Source: Bog-756 sp963769765 (GTDB taxonomy: Bacteria; Actinomycetota; Acidimicrobiia; Acidimicrobiales; RAAP-2). From it: a DNA stretch of 64,000 bases. Shown here in pieces: positions 8,753-17,325 of the stretch (positions within the stretch are counted from its first letter, which is position 1; every line of letters starts with the position of its first letter). The notes beneath the pieces are model-generated. The model did not search any database and had not been told where the DNA came from. It saw only the letters and a list, made by a program, of their open reading frames with translations. A program made the position numbers and the translations under genes. Where the stretch lies: positions 186,001-250,000 of the forward strand of contig CAVYNA010000005.1 of NCBI GenBank assembly GCA_963769765.1. The letters run 5' to 3'.

Positions 8753-11700
8753 AGGAAGGCCCCACAGTACTGGGACCAGTCCGACGTGGACAGGGCCTGG
8801 GAGAAGGTCGGGTCGCCGCTCCCACCGAACCGCTTCTGGTAGGTGAGGCTGACCGAGGCCGAGAAGCAGAAGACTTTGACGGACACGGTCAACGTCGCCT
8901 CTCCGTAGGACTTGCCCGGATCGAGGTAGGTGAACGCGAGGTACAGCTCGACGGTGAGCGTGAGGATCCCGAGAACTTCGAGACTGCCGTCGGCCCTCAA
9001 GAACCCGGTCAGCTGGACGAGCGGGGTCGGAATCGTCTGCAGCTCGAAGTAGATCCCGGCCATGATCGACGCGCTTCCGCTCGCGACGCCGAAGTCGAGC
9101 GCGATCGCCGCGCCGAACTCGAGGGAGACCTCGAGTGCTTCGATGCCGTCCGCGCCGACGGCGAGCGAGAAGAAACCGCCTCCGCCGAAGCACTCGATGG
9201 TGAGGATGAAGGGATCGTCGCGGGTCGAAAGACCGAAGCGGGCCCGAACCGGGGTTCCATCGAAGGGGATGGTCAGGCCGGCCTCGAGCTTCAGGTTCTG
9301 TAGCGAGAAGACCCCGACCGTGATGTCGGGGAGGGGGAGCCCGTAACTCGCGGTGATCCCGCCACCCGAGAACTCGATCGACGGTCCGCCGATCGACGTG
9401 AGCAGCTGCTCGAGATCGTTGATGAACGTGAGGGGACCGAGGAAGGTGATCGAGTTGATCTTCGGCTCGACGACGGTCTTCGATCCGGTCCCGAATTTGA
9501 AGGTGACCTTGTCGAAAGTGACGCCGATGAACGGCGCCGCGCTGCCGAAGAGCTGCAGCTCGAACTTGGTGAGCGAGACGTCAACCGTGAACGTGGTCGC
9601 GCCCGGATTGGCGAAGGGCGTGTGGATGCGAGCGTGGATCGCGAGTTTCGAGCCGCTCTTGGGGATGAAGAAGCCCAGTGGATCCTTGGTGACCTTGGGG
9701 GTCCAGTCGAGGGTGGTGGTGATCGCGGTCGGGGGTTTCGTGTGGTCGTTCTTCGGATACTCCGGTACCGAGTGGAGCTTGGGCGTTTGGCCCTTCGCCT
9801 TGGAGCCGCTCGAGATGAACGCCTCGAGGATGTCCGCGATCTCGATCGCACCAAGGAGCAGGGCTCCGTTGCCGGTCGGGAAGAAGTCGGTCGGGTTGAA
9901 GGTGCCGCTGCGCAGGTTGTGCGGGTTGCCACCGGCCGGCCCGGAGTCACGGGTGACCGCGCTGATCTGGAAGTTCGGCTGGGCGGACCCACCGGTGTTC
10001 TTTCCGGGAAAGGCGAGCGGAGGTCCTCCGGAGATGACGTCGAGATACACCTCGGGGAAGCCGGCGAGGAAGCCGGTCGCCAGGTAGTCGGGGTCGTAGG
10101 TGACGAGCGGAGCGGACAGCGATGACCCCGTCATCTGCTCGGCCGCGGGCAACCTGACCGTGGCCGTGGTCATCACCGGGAAGTAGCCGGGGAGGACGCT
10201 CGAACTCGGAGAGGCGACAGCCCCGAGCTCGTACGAGTCGACATGAAGGGCCGTCTTCCCCGGCCCGGACTTGATCGGCTCGGCGAAGGCCATGAGCTGT
10301 CCACCGAAGTTCGGGGTGATGCGGCCCGGGTCGACGCTCTCGTAATCCGCGATCAGCGTGGAGACGGCTCCGATGACCGAGCTGAGAGCGGCCTCATCGA
10401 CCCAGATGGCGCCGGTCGTGAAATGGACCTCGCGCCCTTCGATGTCGGTGGCGACGTGGGTGAAGGGGACGTCCTGTCCTGCAGACCGCACGAAGATTGC
10501 CTGGTCGGTGGTGAATCCGGGCACCGTGATGAGTGGATCTCCGACCGCGTCGACGTCGAGCGAGGGCGTGGCCTTGGTGGTGATCTTGATCGACGTGAAC
10601 GGGTTCTGGCGTCCCGCGTCCGGCTGCGCGGAGGTCGGGTAGGCGACGGTCTGTTGAACCACGTCGACGTAGGTGTTCTGGATCAGGTTGGCGACGACGT
10701 CTCCGCTGCTGTCGACCCAGAACTCCCGGTCGGTGATGGTGATGCGGACCGCCTTGTGCCCGGTGGGGAAGAGGTAGCCGGCGGTCACCGTCTTGACGTA
10801 GCTGTCCCGACCTCCCGTCGACTTCTGCACCCAACCGATGAGGGAGAGCCCGGCCGGCGTCCACGAGCCGTTCAGGTCGAGCCACGCACCGAGCGGCGTG
10901 AGCATGAGGAGGTCCACCGGAACCGGGACACCGGTGATCGGCCCGCCCGTCGGACCGATGCCACCGGAGCTCAGCGTCACCAGGTCGGTCCGGTTGGTCG
11001 GGGTCAGCGCCATCGTGAACGGGTCCTGCGGGGGGTTGGACGGGTAGCCGGGGGTCCAGACGGCGCGGACCTCTGGCGTCACCGCGGGCGGCTCCCCCTT
11101 GGTGGTCCCGAGCCGGGTCTGCCAGAGCTCGGTGATGGTGGCATGGGTGTTCGGCGAGGCCGAGTGGTGCCAGGTCCCCTGCGGGTCCGGCGAAAGGATG
11201 ACGCTCCACGGGGCTTCGATGGAGGTCTGGACCGCGGTCGGTTGCGCAGGGCTCGCGCCGACGGTCGGCACGGCCACCGGGACGAGCTCCGGAGTCAGCG
11301 ACGTCCAGGTGAGCAGCGACGCGACGGTGAAGTCGATCGGTCCGGGCACGCCGAAGGCGAGCCAGCTCTCGCCGGAGAGGACTCCTCCGTACGGTGGATC
11401 GAACGGCCATCCGGCTGGCGGAGGATTCGGGTACGGGATGGCCTGCTCACCGAAGTGCTGCGGAGGGAAGACCACGACCAGGTACGACGGCTGGGTCGTC
11501 GTCACCGGGACGACCTGCGCGGGAGAGGTCGCGGTGTTGAGCTGCATGTTGTAGAAGTCGAAGGTGAGCGCGAGCATGTCCTGGCTGCGCGTCACCTGAG
11601 CCGTGAAGGTGGGGGCAGTGCCGCCGATCCGGCGGCGAGCGGCGCCGCTCAGGAGGAGCGTTGGCGCTCCCGGCCCTGAGCGGGTGGCTGCTCCGAGGGA

Positions 11701-11823
11701 CGCAGGGTCGGTGCCGAGCGCGACCGCACCGGTGAGGACCGTGCCGCCGATGACTTGGAGCGCGGCCCGCCGCGAGATCGGTTGTGCGAATCGATGGACC
11801 TCGGACGCCTCGTGCTCGTCCAT
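8749..11823 (-). CDS. Large Tat-exported protein of unknown function
   Basis: Encodes 1024 residues from ATG 11823, behind a purine-rich GGGGGAAGGCGG region. Around residues 13-40 it has a Tat-type signal: SRRAA, a hydrophobic stretch IGGTVLTGAVALG and a small-residue cleavage region. The mature part is dominated by predicted beta strands with W- and P-rich turns. The last third is glycine-rich with alternating polar and hydrophobic residues (GGGGFFSLAVGADGIEALEV, then LEFGAAIALDFG), suggestive of a large beta-sheet assembly. No enzyme motif is visible. It is followed without a gap by the second giant gene (GTGA overlap), so the two products are probably made in fixed ratio and may act together outside the membrane. 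Confidence 0.8.
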   Translation of the reverse strand: MDEHEASEVHRFAQPISRRAALQVIGGTVLTGAVALGTDPASLGAATRSGPGAPTLLLSGAARRRIGGTAPTFTAQVTRSQDMLALTFDFYNMQLNTATSPAQVVPVTTTQPSYLVVVFPPQHFGEQAIPYPNPPPAGWPFDPPYGGVLSGESWLAFGVPGPIDFTVASLLTWTSLTPELVPVAVPTVGASPAQPTAVQTSIEAPWSVILSPDPQGTWHHSASPNTHATITELWQTRLGTTKGEPPAVTPEVRAVWTPGYPSNPPQDPFTMALTPTNRTDLVTLSSGGIGPTGGPITGVPVPVDLLMLTPLGAWLDLNGSWTPAGLSLIGWVQKSTGGRDSYVKTVTAGYLFPTGHKAVRITITDREFWVDSSGDVVANLIQNTYVDVVQQTVAYPTSAQPDAGRQNPFTSIKITTKATPSLDVDAVGDPLITVPGFTTDQAIFVRSAGQDVPFTHVATDIEGREVHFTTGAIWVDEAALSSVIGAVSTLIADYESVDPGRITPNFGGQLMAFAEPIKSGPGKTALHVDSYELGAVASPSSSVLPGYFPVMTTATVRLPAAEQMTGSSLSAPLVTYDPDYLATGFLAGFPEVYLDVISGGPPLAFPGKNTGGSAQPNFQISAVTRDSGPAGGNPHNLRSGTFNPTDFFPTGNGALLLGAIEIADILEAFISSGSKAKGQTPKLHSVPEYPKNDHTKPPTAITTTLDWTPKVTKDPLGFFIPKSGSKLAIHARIHTPFANPGATTFTVDVSLTKFELQLFGSAAPFIGVTFDKVTFKFGTGSKTVVEPKINSITFLGPLTFINDLEQLLTSIGGPSIEFSGGGITASYGLPLPDITVGVFSLQNLKLEAGLTIPFDGTPVRARFGLSTRDDPFILTIECFGGGGFFSLAVGADGIEALEVSLEFGAAIALDFGVASGSASIMAGIYFELQTIPTPLVQLTGFLRADGSLEVLGILTLTVELYLAFTYLDPGKSYGEATLTVSVKVFCFSASVSLTYQKRFGGSGDPTFSQALSTSDWSQYCGAFL

Positions 11824-11854
11824 ACCGACGCCGCCTTCCCCCGCGCAGGATGCC

Positions 11855-11883
11855 AGTCTCCCCCCGTGCCCACGTTGCGTCAA
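11855..11883 (-). promoter_or_regulatory. Weak candidate promoter for the giant-protein pair
   Basis: On the minus strand TTGACG (11883-11878) is followed after 17 bases by GAGACT (11860-11855), upstream of the ATG at 11823. The -35 is good, but the -10 keeps only the second and last consensus bases, so support is weak. Confidence 0.25.
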
Positions 11884-12049
11884 TCGGTGGCTCACGCCGG
11901 GAGCGCGTCCTGACAGAAAGTTCACATGGTGAGGCTGAGGTGACCACCGGCGGTGGCCGACGAGTGACGAAGTGCGCTCGAATCGTGCAGTGCGTGTGGC
12001 AGGTCAGCCCGGGTGGTCTCGCCCCGACGGCCGCGGGTGTCGAGTCCGG

Positions 12050-13417
12050 TCACGCAGGGGCGCGCGACGAGGCGAGCGGCACCGGACGGGCGAGACTCCA
12101 ACTGAAGGTGTCGGGCAGATCCTCCGCGGCGATCGGCGTCGCGAGATCCTCCACCGTCGGACCGACCCGGTCGGCGACTGCCTGGAGGAGATCGACGTCG
12201 AATCCGAAGACATCGACGGCCGTGAGTCCGAGCATGCGACGGACGTCTTCTTCCGGGAGACCGCCGAAGACCTGGCGGAGGAGGAGCCGGTGGATCGGCG
12301 CGGCACCCTCGAGGTGCGGGTAATCGGCGCCCCACATGATGTGGCCGACGCCGACCTCGTTCCGCATCTCTGCCTCGTACCGCTTCATGAGAGACCCGCC
12401 CAGGTAGACGTGGCGCTCGACGTACTCCGACGGGCGCATCGCGAGGTAGGAGCGGATCGGTGCGCCGCCGTGGGTGTCGAAGAAGGACTCCATGTCGCGG
12501 ACGAGCGAGGGGAGCCACTGGACCCCGTTTTCGGTGATGGCGACCTTGAGGCGCGGATGGCGGTCGAAGACGCCACCGAAGAGCAAGAACCAGAGCGGTC
12601 GGCGGGTGAACACGAACACCTCGTAGAGACCGAGGAAGCCACCGTGCTTCTTGTCGTAGAGCTGCTTCGCATCGGTTGCGGTGCCCGATGCGCCCGTGTG
12701 CAGGTTGACCACCATCTCGTGGTCCTCGCACGCACTCCACAGCGGCTCGTAGTACTCGTCTGCGTACCCGGGAAGGCCCGACCGCAGTGACATCGCCGGA
12801 AGCATGATGCCGCCGAAGATGCCCGAGGCGCGTGCCCACGCGATCTCCTCGATCGCGCGGTCGAGGTCGTGAAGGTCGATCGGGAGACATGCCGCGCGCC
12901 GACCAGGCGCCTCGGCGCAGAACTCCACGAGCCATCGGTTGTACGCATGCAGGGCCGGCCAGACCGGCTCGAGTCCGGTCGACGCGTGGCCACCGAGGTA
13001 CATGGCCGGGGAGAGCCCCCCGGCGAGCACGGGACCGGGGAAGATGACCTCGGCATGGATGCCCTGCTCCTCGGTGACCTCGAGTCGCCTGCCATTGCCG
13101 CCGGACGCGCAGACCCAGTCGGCGCTGTAGTTGGCCAGCCAACCGGCCGCCGCCTCGATGTCGACACCCATGCCCGCAAGCCGACGGGAGGCGACCGCGC
13201 GGATCGGATCCGTCTCGTCGATCTCGCCGGGATCCACTCCACCGAAGGCCGGGATCGCGACAGAGGAGAGGTCGCCGAACGCGGCGACCGCCTCTCGGTG
13301 GGTCGGGTCGACGTAGGAGAGGAACTGCTCGAGGTCGTCCGGGGCGGCGTGACCATCGGCCGAGACGACGATGTAGGGCTTGCCCGATCGGAGGGCATCA
13401 CCTTCCCGACCTGCCAC
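12050..13417 (-). CDS. Amidohydrolase-2 family metal-dependent hydrolase
   Basis: Encodes 455 residues. It starts with a PYIVVSADGHAAP strand, the N-terminal metal-ligand region of this family (here D.H rather than H.H). VVNLHTGASG, LLFGGVFDRHPRLKVAITENG and HIMWGADYPHLEG follow; the last holds the conserved Asp that binds metal. The domain matches the PF04909 TIM-barrel hydrolases/decarboxylases (ACMSD-like). The substrate is unknown. Homologous genes occur at 52458, 53761 and 63465. It sits upstream of the giant-protein pair on the same strand but is separated by 226 bases, so cotranscription is uncertain. Confidence 0.9.
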   Translation of the reverse strand: MAGREGDALRSGKPYIVVSADGHAAPDDLEQFLSYVDPTHREAVAAFGDLSSVAIPAFGGVDPGEIDETDPIRAVASRRLAGMGVDIEAAAGWLANYSADWVCASGGNGRRLEVTEEQGIHAEVIFPGPVLAGGLSPAMYLGGHASTGLEPVWPALHAYNRWLVEFCAEAPGRRAACLPIDLHDLDRAIEEIAWARASGIFGGIMLPAMSLRSGLPGYADEYYEPLWSACEDHEMVVNLHTGASGTATDAKQLYDKKHGGFLGLYEVFVFTRRPLWFLLFGGVFDRHPRLKVAITENGVQWLPSLVRDMESFFDTHGGAPIRSYLAMRPSEYVERHVYLGGSLMKRYEAEMRNEVGVGHIMWGADYPHLEGAAPIHRLLLRQVFGGLPEEDVRRMLGLTAVDVFGFDVDLLQAVADRVGPTVEDLATPIAAEDLPDTFSWSLARPVPLASSRAPA

Positions 13418-13498
13418 GTCGCTCGCCTCCCCCGGCCCGACCGCGCCGGAACCTGAGGGCAGACTACCGCCCTGCGCTCGTCGTCGCCGGGCCGGAGA

Positions 13499-14122
13499 TC
13501 ACCATGGGGTGCCGTAGCGATCGCGGTGGACGCGCTCGCGAAGAGGGAGGCGCCGGGGCGGGCCGAGCGGGCGTTCCGGCCAGCCGATCGGGATGACCGC
13601 CATCGGCCGCACGGACGGCGGAAGGTCGAGGATCGCGGCGAGCTCGTCGGCGTGCACGAGCGCGAGGGTGGTCATCGCGGAACCGAGCCCGAGCGCGTTG
13701 GCCGCGAGGAGCAGGTTCTGGGCTGCAGGAAAGACCGATGCGGGCAGCGTGGCCGCGAGACCGATCGCTGCATCGCCGCACACGACCACGAGCACCGGCG
13801 CAGAGCCGAGTCCGCCCTCGGCGCCCCGTTCGACGTCGCTCAACAGCTGGTCGGAGAGGCGGCCGACGGAGTGGGCGCGTCCGCCTTCGCGCCACGCCCT
13901 CGTGTAGAGCTCCGCGATCCGGTTGCGACGGAGTGGATCTTCGACGACGACGAACACCCAGGGCTGGAGGTTCTCGGCACTCGGGGCATGGACTGCGGCG
14001 GTGAGGCACTGGTCGATGAGCTCGGCGGGAACCGGACGACCGCTGAACTGGCGCGCGGCACGCTGTCCGAGCACGACGTCGAAGAAGTCGCGGGTCCGGG
14101 TTGCCTGCGTGTGCTGGGTCAT
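13499..14122 (-). CDS. Nitroreductase family FMN-dependent oxidoreductase
   Basis: Encodes 207 residues from an ATG. RDFFDVVLGQRAARQFSGRPVP near residue 10 is the FMN phosphate-binding Arg cluster of nitroreductases; AAVHAPSAENLQPW is the next conserved segment. NLLLAANALGLGSAMTT and VIPIGWP are the usual C-terminal elements. These homodimeric enzymes use NAD(P)H to reduce nitro groups, quinones or enoates; the physiological substrate is not predictable. It is divergent from the CoA ligase at 14393, with which it shares a 270-base promoter region. Confidence 0.9.
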   Translation of the reverse strand: MTQHTQATRTRDFFDVVLGQRAARQFSGRPVPAELIDQCLTAAVHAPSAENLQPWVFVVVEDPLRRNRIAELYTRAWREGGRAHSVGRLSDQLLSDVERGAEGGLGSAPVLVVVCGDAAIGLAATLPASVFPAAQNLLLAANALGLGSAMTTLALVHADELAAILDLPPSVRPMAVIPIGWPERPLGPPRRLPLRERVHRDRYGTPW

Positions 14123-14392
14123 GGTCCACCTCGGCTGCGTCGCGGTCCGACGAACGACCGCCCAGCGGGCGGCACGGACGCGACGCTACCGGGCGCTGAT
14201 CGGAACGGTTCACTAGAGTCGGGTCGGTCCGATCAGCCCCCGCCCCGTTGCATGGCACGCGGATCGCTCCCGGTTCTGACGACGGGGCCCGGAAGTCGTG
14301 GAGCTGCACATGATCGTCGAGTTCCGGGGAGTCGGGGCCTCCGCGACGACGACCAGTCAGTGGACGCGACACGTGGAACCGATTCGATCGCG

Positions 14393-15931
14393 GTGACTGA
14401 TCTGCTCGTCGACCAGCTCCGCCTCATGGCCGGTGCGTATCCGGACGAGGTGGCGTACCGCAACATGGGTGACGGGACGTCGCTCACGTTCGGCGCGTGG
14501 GAGAGCCGATCGAACCGCCTCGCGCGGGGACTGGGGGCCGGCGGGGTGGGGAAGGGCGACCTCGTTGCGATCTACCTCCAGCCCGGACAGATCCTCCAGT
14601 GGATCGTCTCGTACAGCGCGGTTCACAAGCTCGGGGCCGTCGCGGTTCCCATCAACGACCGCCTCTCGGCGCCGGAGGTCCGAACGATCCTCGAGCACGC
14701 CGAGGCGCGGGCGCTGCTGGTCGCCGCTGCCTTCGTCGGCGCCGTCGATCCGATCGCCGCGGACCTGAGGTCGATGCGGACGGTGGTCGTCGTCGGCGGG
14801 GATCCGCCCGGACCGGGCATCACCTTCGAGGTGGCTCTCGACGACGATGACTCGCCGATTCAGGTGCCGATCGACCACGACGATCTGGCGGACGTCATGT
14901 ACACCTCGGGGACGACCGGCCGTCCGAAAGGGGTAGCGGTCCGCCACGGCAATCTCGCGATGTCGCCGAACACGCTGCCTGAGTGGCGTGGCGCCGGCTG
15001 GCTCACCGCGACGCCGGTCTTCACCTTCGCGGGGCTCGGCTTCATCTACAACCCGATGAAGCTCGGGCTTTCGGTCCTGCATCTTCCGACCTTCGATCCG
15101 GGGGACTGGTGTTCGGTGGTCGAACTGGAACGTCCGGTGATCGCCTTTCTGGTACCGGCGATGGCCCGGCTGCTGGTCCACTTTCCGCGCTTCGAATCGG
15201 CAGATCTCTCGAGCCTCTCGAAGGTCGTCCTCGGGAGCGCACCGCTCGCTCCGGACACGCTCGTCCGACTCCAGCAGCGTCTGCCGGGTGCGGACGTGCT
15301 CAACAGCTACGGCATGACCGAGGGGGGCTACGCCACGTTCTCGATGGATCCCGAGGGAGCCAGATCCAGACCGGGGGCCGTCGGACGACCGAGACCTGGC
15401 GTCGAGGTACGGATCGTCGACGAGGAAGGGCGAGACCGTCCGTCCGGCGCGGTCGGTGAGATCTGCACGCGGAACAAGGGTGGGCACCGCGAGTACTACA
15501 AGGATCCGGAGGCGACGGAGCGACTCTGGTCGGGTGGCTGGCTCCACAGCGGCGATCTCGGGTACGTCGACGACGCGGGGTACCTGTTCGTCGTCGGGCG
15601 GAAGAAAGAAGTCATCGTGCGCGGAGGGATGAACGTCTACGCGGATGACGTCGAAGCGGTGCTGCACGAGCACCCCGGGGTCGTCGAGGCCGCCGTCGTC
15701 GGGATCCCTCACGAGGTGTTGGGCGAGGACGTCGCGGCGTACGTCGTGCTCCGCGGAGACTGCGCACCGTCTCCGGGGGAGCTCGGCGAGTTCGCGCGGT
15801 CACAGCTCGCGGACTACAAGGTGCCACGGACCATCGTCGTGGTCGACGCGCTGCCGAGGAACGCGGGCGGGAAGGTGCTCAAGGCGCAGCTGGTCCGGGC
15901 GGCACCGGCGGCATCGGAGGGCTCGGGGTGA
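14393..15931 (+). CDS. Acyl-CoA synthetase / AMP-dependent ligase
   Basis: Encodes 512 residues from GTG 14393 (an in-frame GTG at 14360 would add eleven residues; neither has a strong ribosome binding site). Core motifs are VMYTSGTTGRPKGVAVRH (P-loop/A3), NSYGMTEGG (A5), GWLHSGDLGYVDDAGYL (A7/A8 with the adenylate-binding Asp), VGRKKEVIVRGGMNVYADDVE (hinge) and RNAGGKVLKAQL carrying the catalytic Lys. It activates a carboxylic acid to its CoA thioester through an acyl-adenylate. It leads a plus-strand run with an SRPBCC protein and a two-component pair. A second, similar ligase lies at 56834. Confidence 0.93.
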   Translation: MTDLLVDQLRLMAGAYPDEVAYRNMGDGTSLTFGAWESRSNRLARGLGAGGVGKGDLVAIYLQPGQILQWIVSYSAVHKLGAVAVPINDRLSAPEVRTILEHAEARALLVAAAFVGAVDPIAADLRSMRTVVVVGGDPPGPGITFEVALDDDDSPIQVPIDHDDLADVMYTSGTTGRPKGVAVRHGNLAMSPNTLPEWRGAGWLTATPVFTFAGLGFIYNPMKLGLSVLHLPTFDPGDWCSVVELERPVIAFLVPAMARLLVHFPRFESADLSSLSKVVLGSAPLAPDTLVRLQQRLPGADVLNSYGMTEGGYATFSMDPEGARSRPGAVGRPRPGVEVRIVDEEGRDRPSGAVGEICTRNKGGHREYYKDPEATERLWSGGWLHSGDLGYVDDAGYLFVVGRKKEVIVRGGMNVYADDVEAVLHEHPGVVEAAVVGIPHEVLGEDVAAYVVLRGDCAPSPGELGEFARSQLADYKVPRTIVVVDALPRNAGGKVLKAQLVRAAPAASEGSG

Positions 15932-16000
15932 TGAGGTCGCCCCGAAGAGGGGTGGGAGCGATGGAAGGTGCCGCGGGCACGAACGGAACAGGGAGGACGT

Positions 16001-16504
16001 GTGCAAGACCACCGGTTTGACTTCGTCGTGAACGGGACGCCCGACGAGGTCTGGGACGTCTTCTGGCGGAGGATGCGCAAGGGTGTCGTGACCGAGACGG
16101 TCACCATTGACATCTTCCACCCCGGCGACGAGGACGGGAACGGTCTGGTCCGCCACTGCAGCTTCCCGGTGCCGAGGTATCTGCTCTCGAGGGGGCGGGC
16201 CCAGTCCTGGGAGTGGATCACCGAGGCCGAGCGTCCGCTCACGTGGCGGTACGACGCGATCGGCAAGCCGCTGTGGTCGCGGGCGTCGGGATGGACCCGG
16301 CTCGAAGGTCTCGGGGAGGGCCGCACCCGCGTCCACTTCCGCGAGACCTACGAGGCCTTCAATCCGGTCATGCGTGCGCTGCTGGAGCGGCGGGTCCACC
16401 ACTTCATCTCGAAGGACAACGACCGGCTCATCGAGGCCTCGTTGGTGGCATCCCTCGAACGGCTTCGCGCGCGGCAGTCGAGCCAGCCCGATCCCCCGGC
16501 CTGA
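16001..16504 (+). CDS. SRPBCC family protein
   Basis: Encodes 167 residues. GTG 16001 has GGGAGG six bases upstream, which is better than the ATG at 15968. The N-terminal strand DHRFDFVVNGTPDEVWDVFW and a later GWTRLEGLGEGRTRVHFRE pattern fit the START/Bet v1-like SRPBCC fold. These proteins bind hydrophobic ligands or act as aromatase/cyclase-type enzymes; nothing here identifies a substrate. It follows the CoA ligase by 69 bases and precedes the LuxR-type regulator, so an operon is likely. Confidence 0.75.
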   Translation: MQDHRFDFVVNGTPDEVWDVFWRRMRKGVVTETVTIDIFHPGDEDGNGLVRHCSFPVPRYLLSRGRAQSWEWITEAERPLTWRYDAIGKPLWSRASGWTRLEGLGEGRTRVHFRETYEAFNPVMRALLERRVHHFISKDNDRLIEASLVASLERLRARQSSQPDPPA

Positions 16505-16578
16505 GCCATGTCCGGCGACCAGCCGGACCGGATCGGAGGGTGTGGCGTTTTCCCAGTTGGCGGCGCAGACTGGGAGCA

Positions 16579-17325
16579 GTGAGTCGGTCCGAAGCGGAGG
16601 GACAATTCCGCGGGGATTCGGGGGGGCCAGAGCGGACGGCGTCTGAAGCCGGCGGGTTCCCGCGGACGATCCGCGTGGTCATCGTGGACGACCACGTCCT
16701 CGTCCGGGAGGGCACCGTCGAGCTCCTCGAGCAGCTGGCCGACGTCGAAGTGGTGGGCCAGGCCGGAACCGCGGACGAGGGCGTGACCACGATCGAGGCG
16801 TTCCGGCCCGACGTCGCGATCGTCGATGTGAACCTTCCGGACCGGAGCGGCCTCGAGGTCGCGCGGGTGGTCCGGGAGACTGCGCCCTCGGTCCGGATCC
16901 TCATCGTGAGCGCGTATGACGAGTACGCCTACGTGACCGAGGCGCTCGAGCTCGGCGTCGGTGGCTATCTGCTCAAGCACGCGACCGGCAAGGAGCTGGT
17001 CGACGCGGTCTGCGCGGTCGCCAACGGCGTGTTCGTGCTCGACCGGGCGATCTCAGGTCGTCTCGCCCGACGGTGGCGCAACAACCTGGGTGAGGGACGG
17101 GCGCTCACGGATCGGGAGACGACGGTGCTCTCGTTGCTGGCGAGGGGACGCTCGGACAAGGAGATCGCGTCCGAGCTCGGCGTCGGGGTGCGGACCACGG
17201 AGGGCCTGGTGGCCGGCGTCCTCGGCAAGCTCGGGGTTGCAACGAGGACCGAGGCGGTCGCGTACGCGCTCGGTCACCGCCTCGTCCCCCCGGAAGCCGA
17301 TGGGGACCGCGACCTCCGGGACTGA
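16579..17325 (+). CDS. NarL/FixJ-type response regulator
   Basis: Encodes 248 residues from GTG 16579, preceded by GGGAG. After a flexible 33-residue leader, the receiver domain starts IRVVIVDDHVLVREG. The phosphoacceptor Asp lies in VAIVDVNLPDRSG and the conserved Lys in YLLKHATGKEL. The C-terminal LuxR helix-turn-helix is LTDRETTVLSLLARGRSDKE followed by IASELGV. It should bind DNA when phosphorylated by the histidine kinase encoded immediately downstream, whose start overlaps this gene by 26 bases. Confidence 0.93.
   Translation: MSRSEAEGQFRGDSGGPERTASEAGGFPRTIRVVIVDDHVLVREGTVELLEQLADVEVVGQAGTADEGVTTIEAFRPDVAIVDVNLPDRSGLEVARVVRETAPSVRILIVSAYDEYAYVTEALELGVGGYLLKHATGKELVDAVCAVANGVFVLDRAISGRLARRWRNNLGEGRALTDRETTVLSLLARGRSDKEIASELGVGVRTTEGLVAGVLGKLGVATRTEAVAYALGHRLVPPEADGDRDLRD

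Noticed and set aside
13526..14392. Long N-terminal extension of the first CoA ligase
   Set aside because: The extension overlaps the nitroreductase on the opposite strand and reads as low-complexity charged sequence; the ligase domain begins at about 14400.
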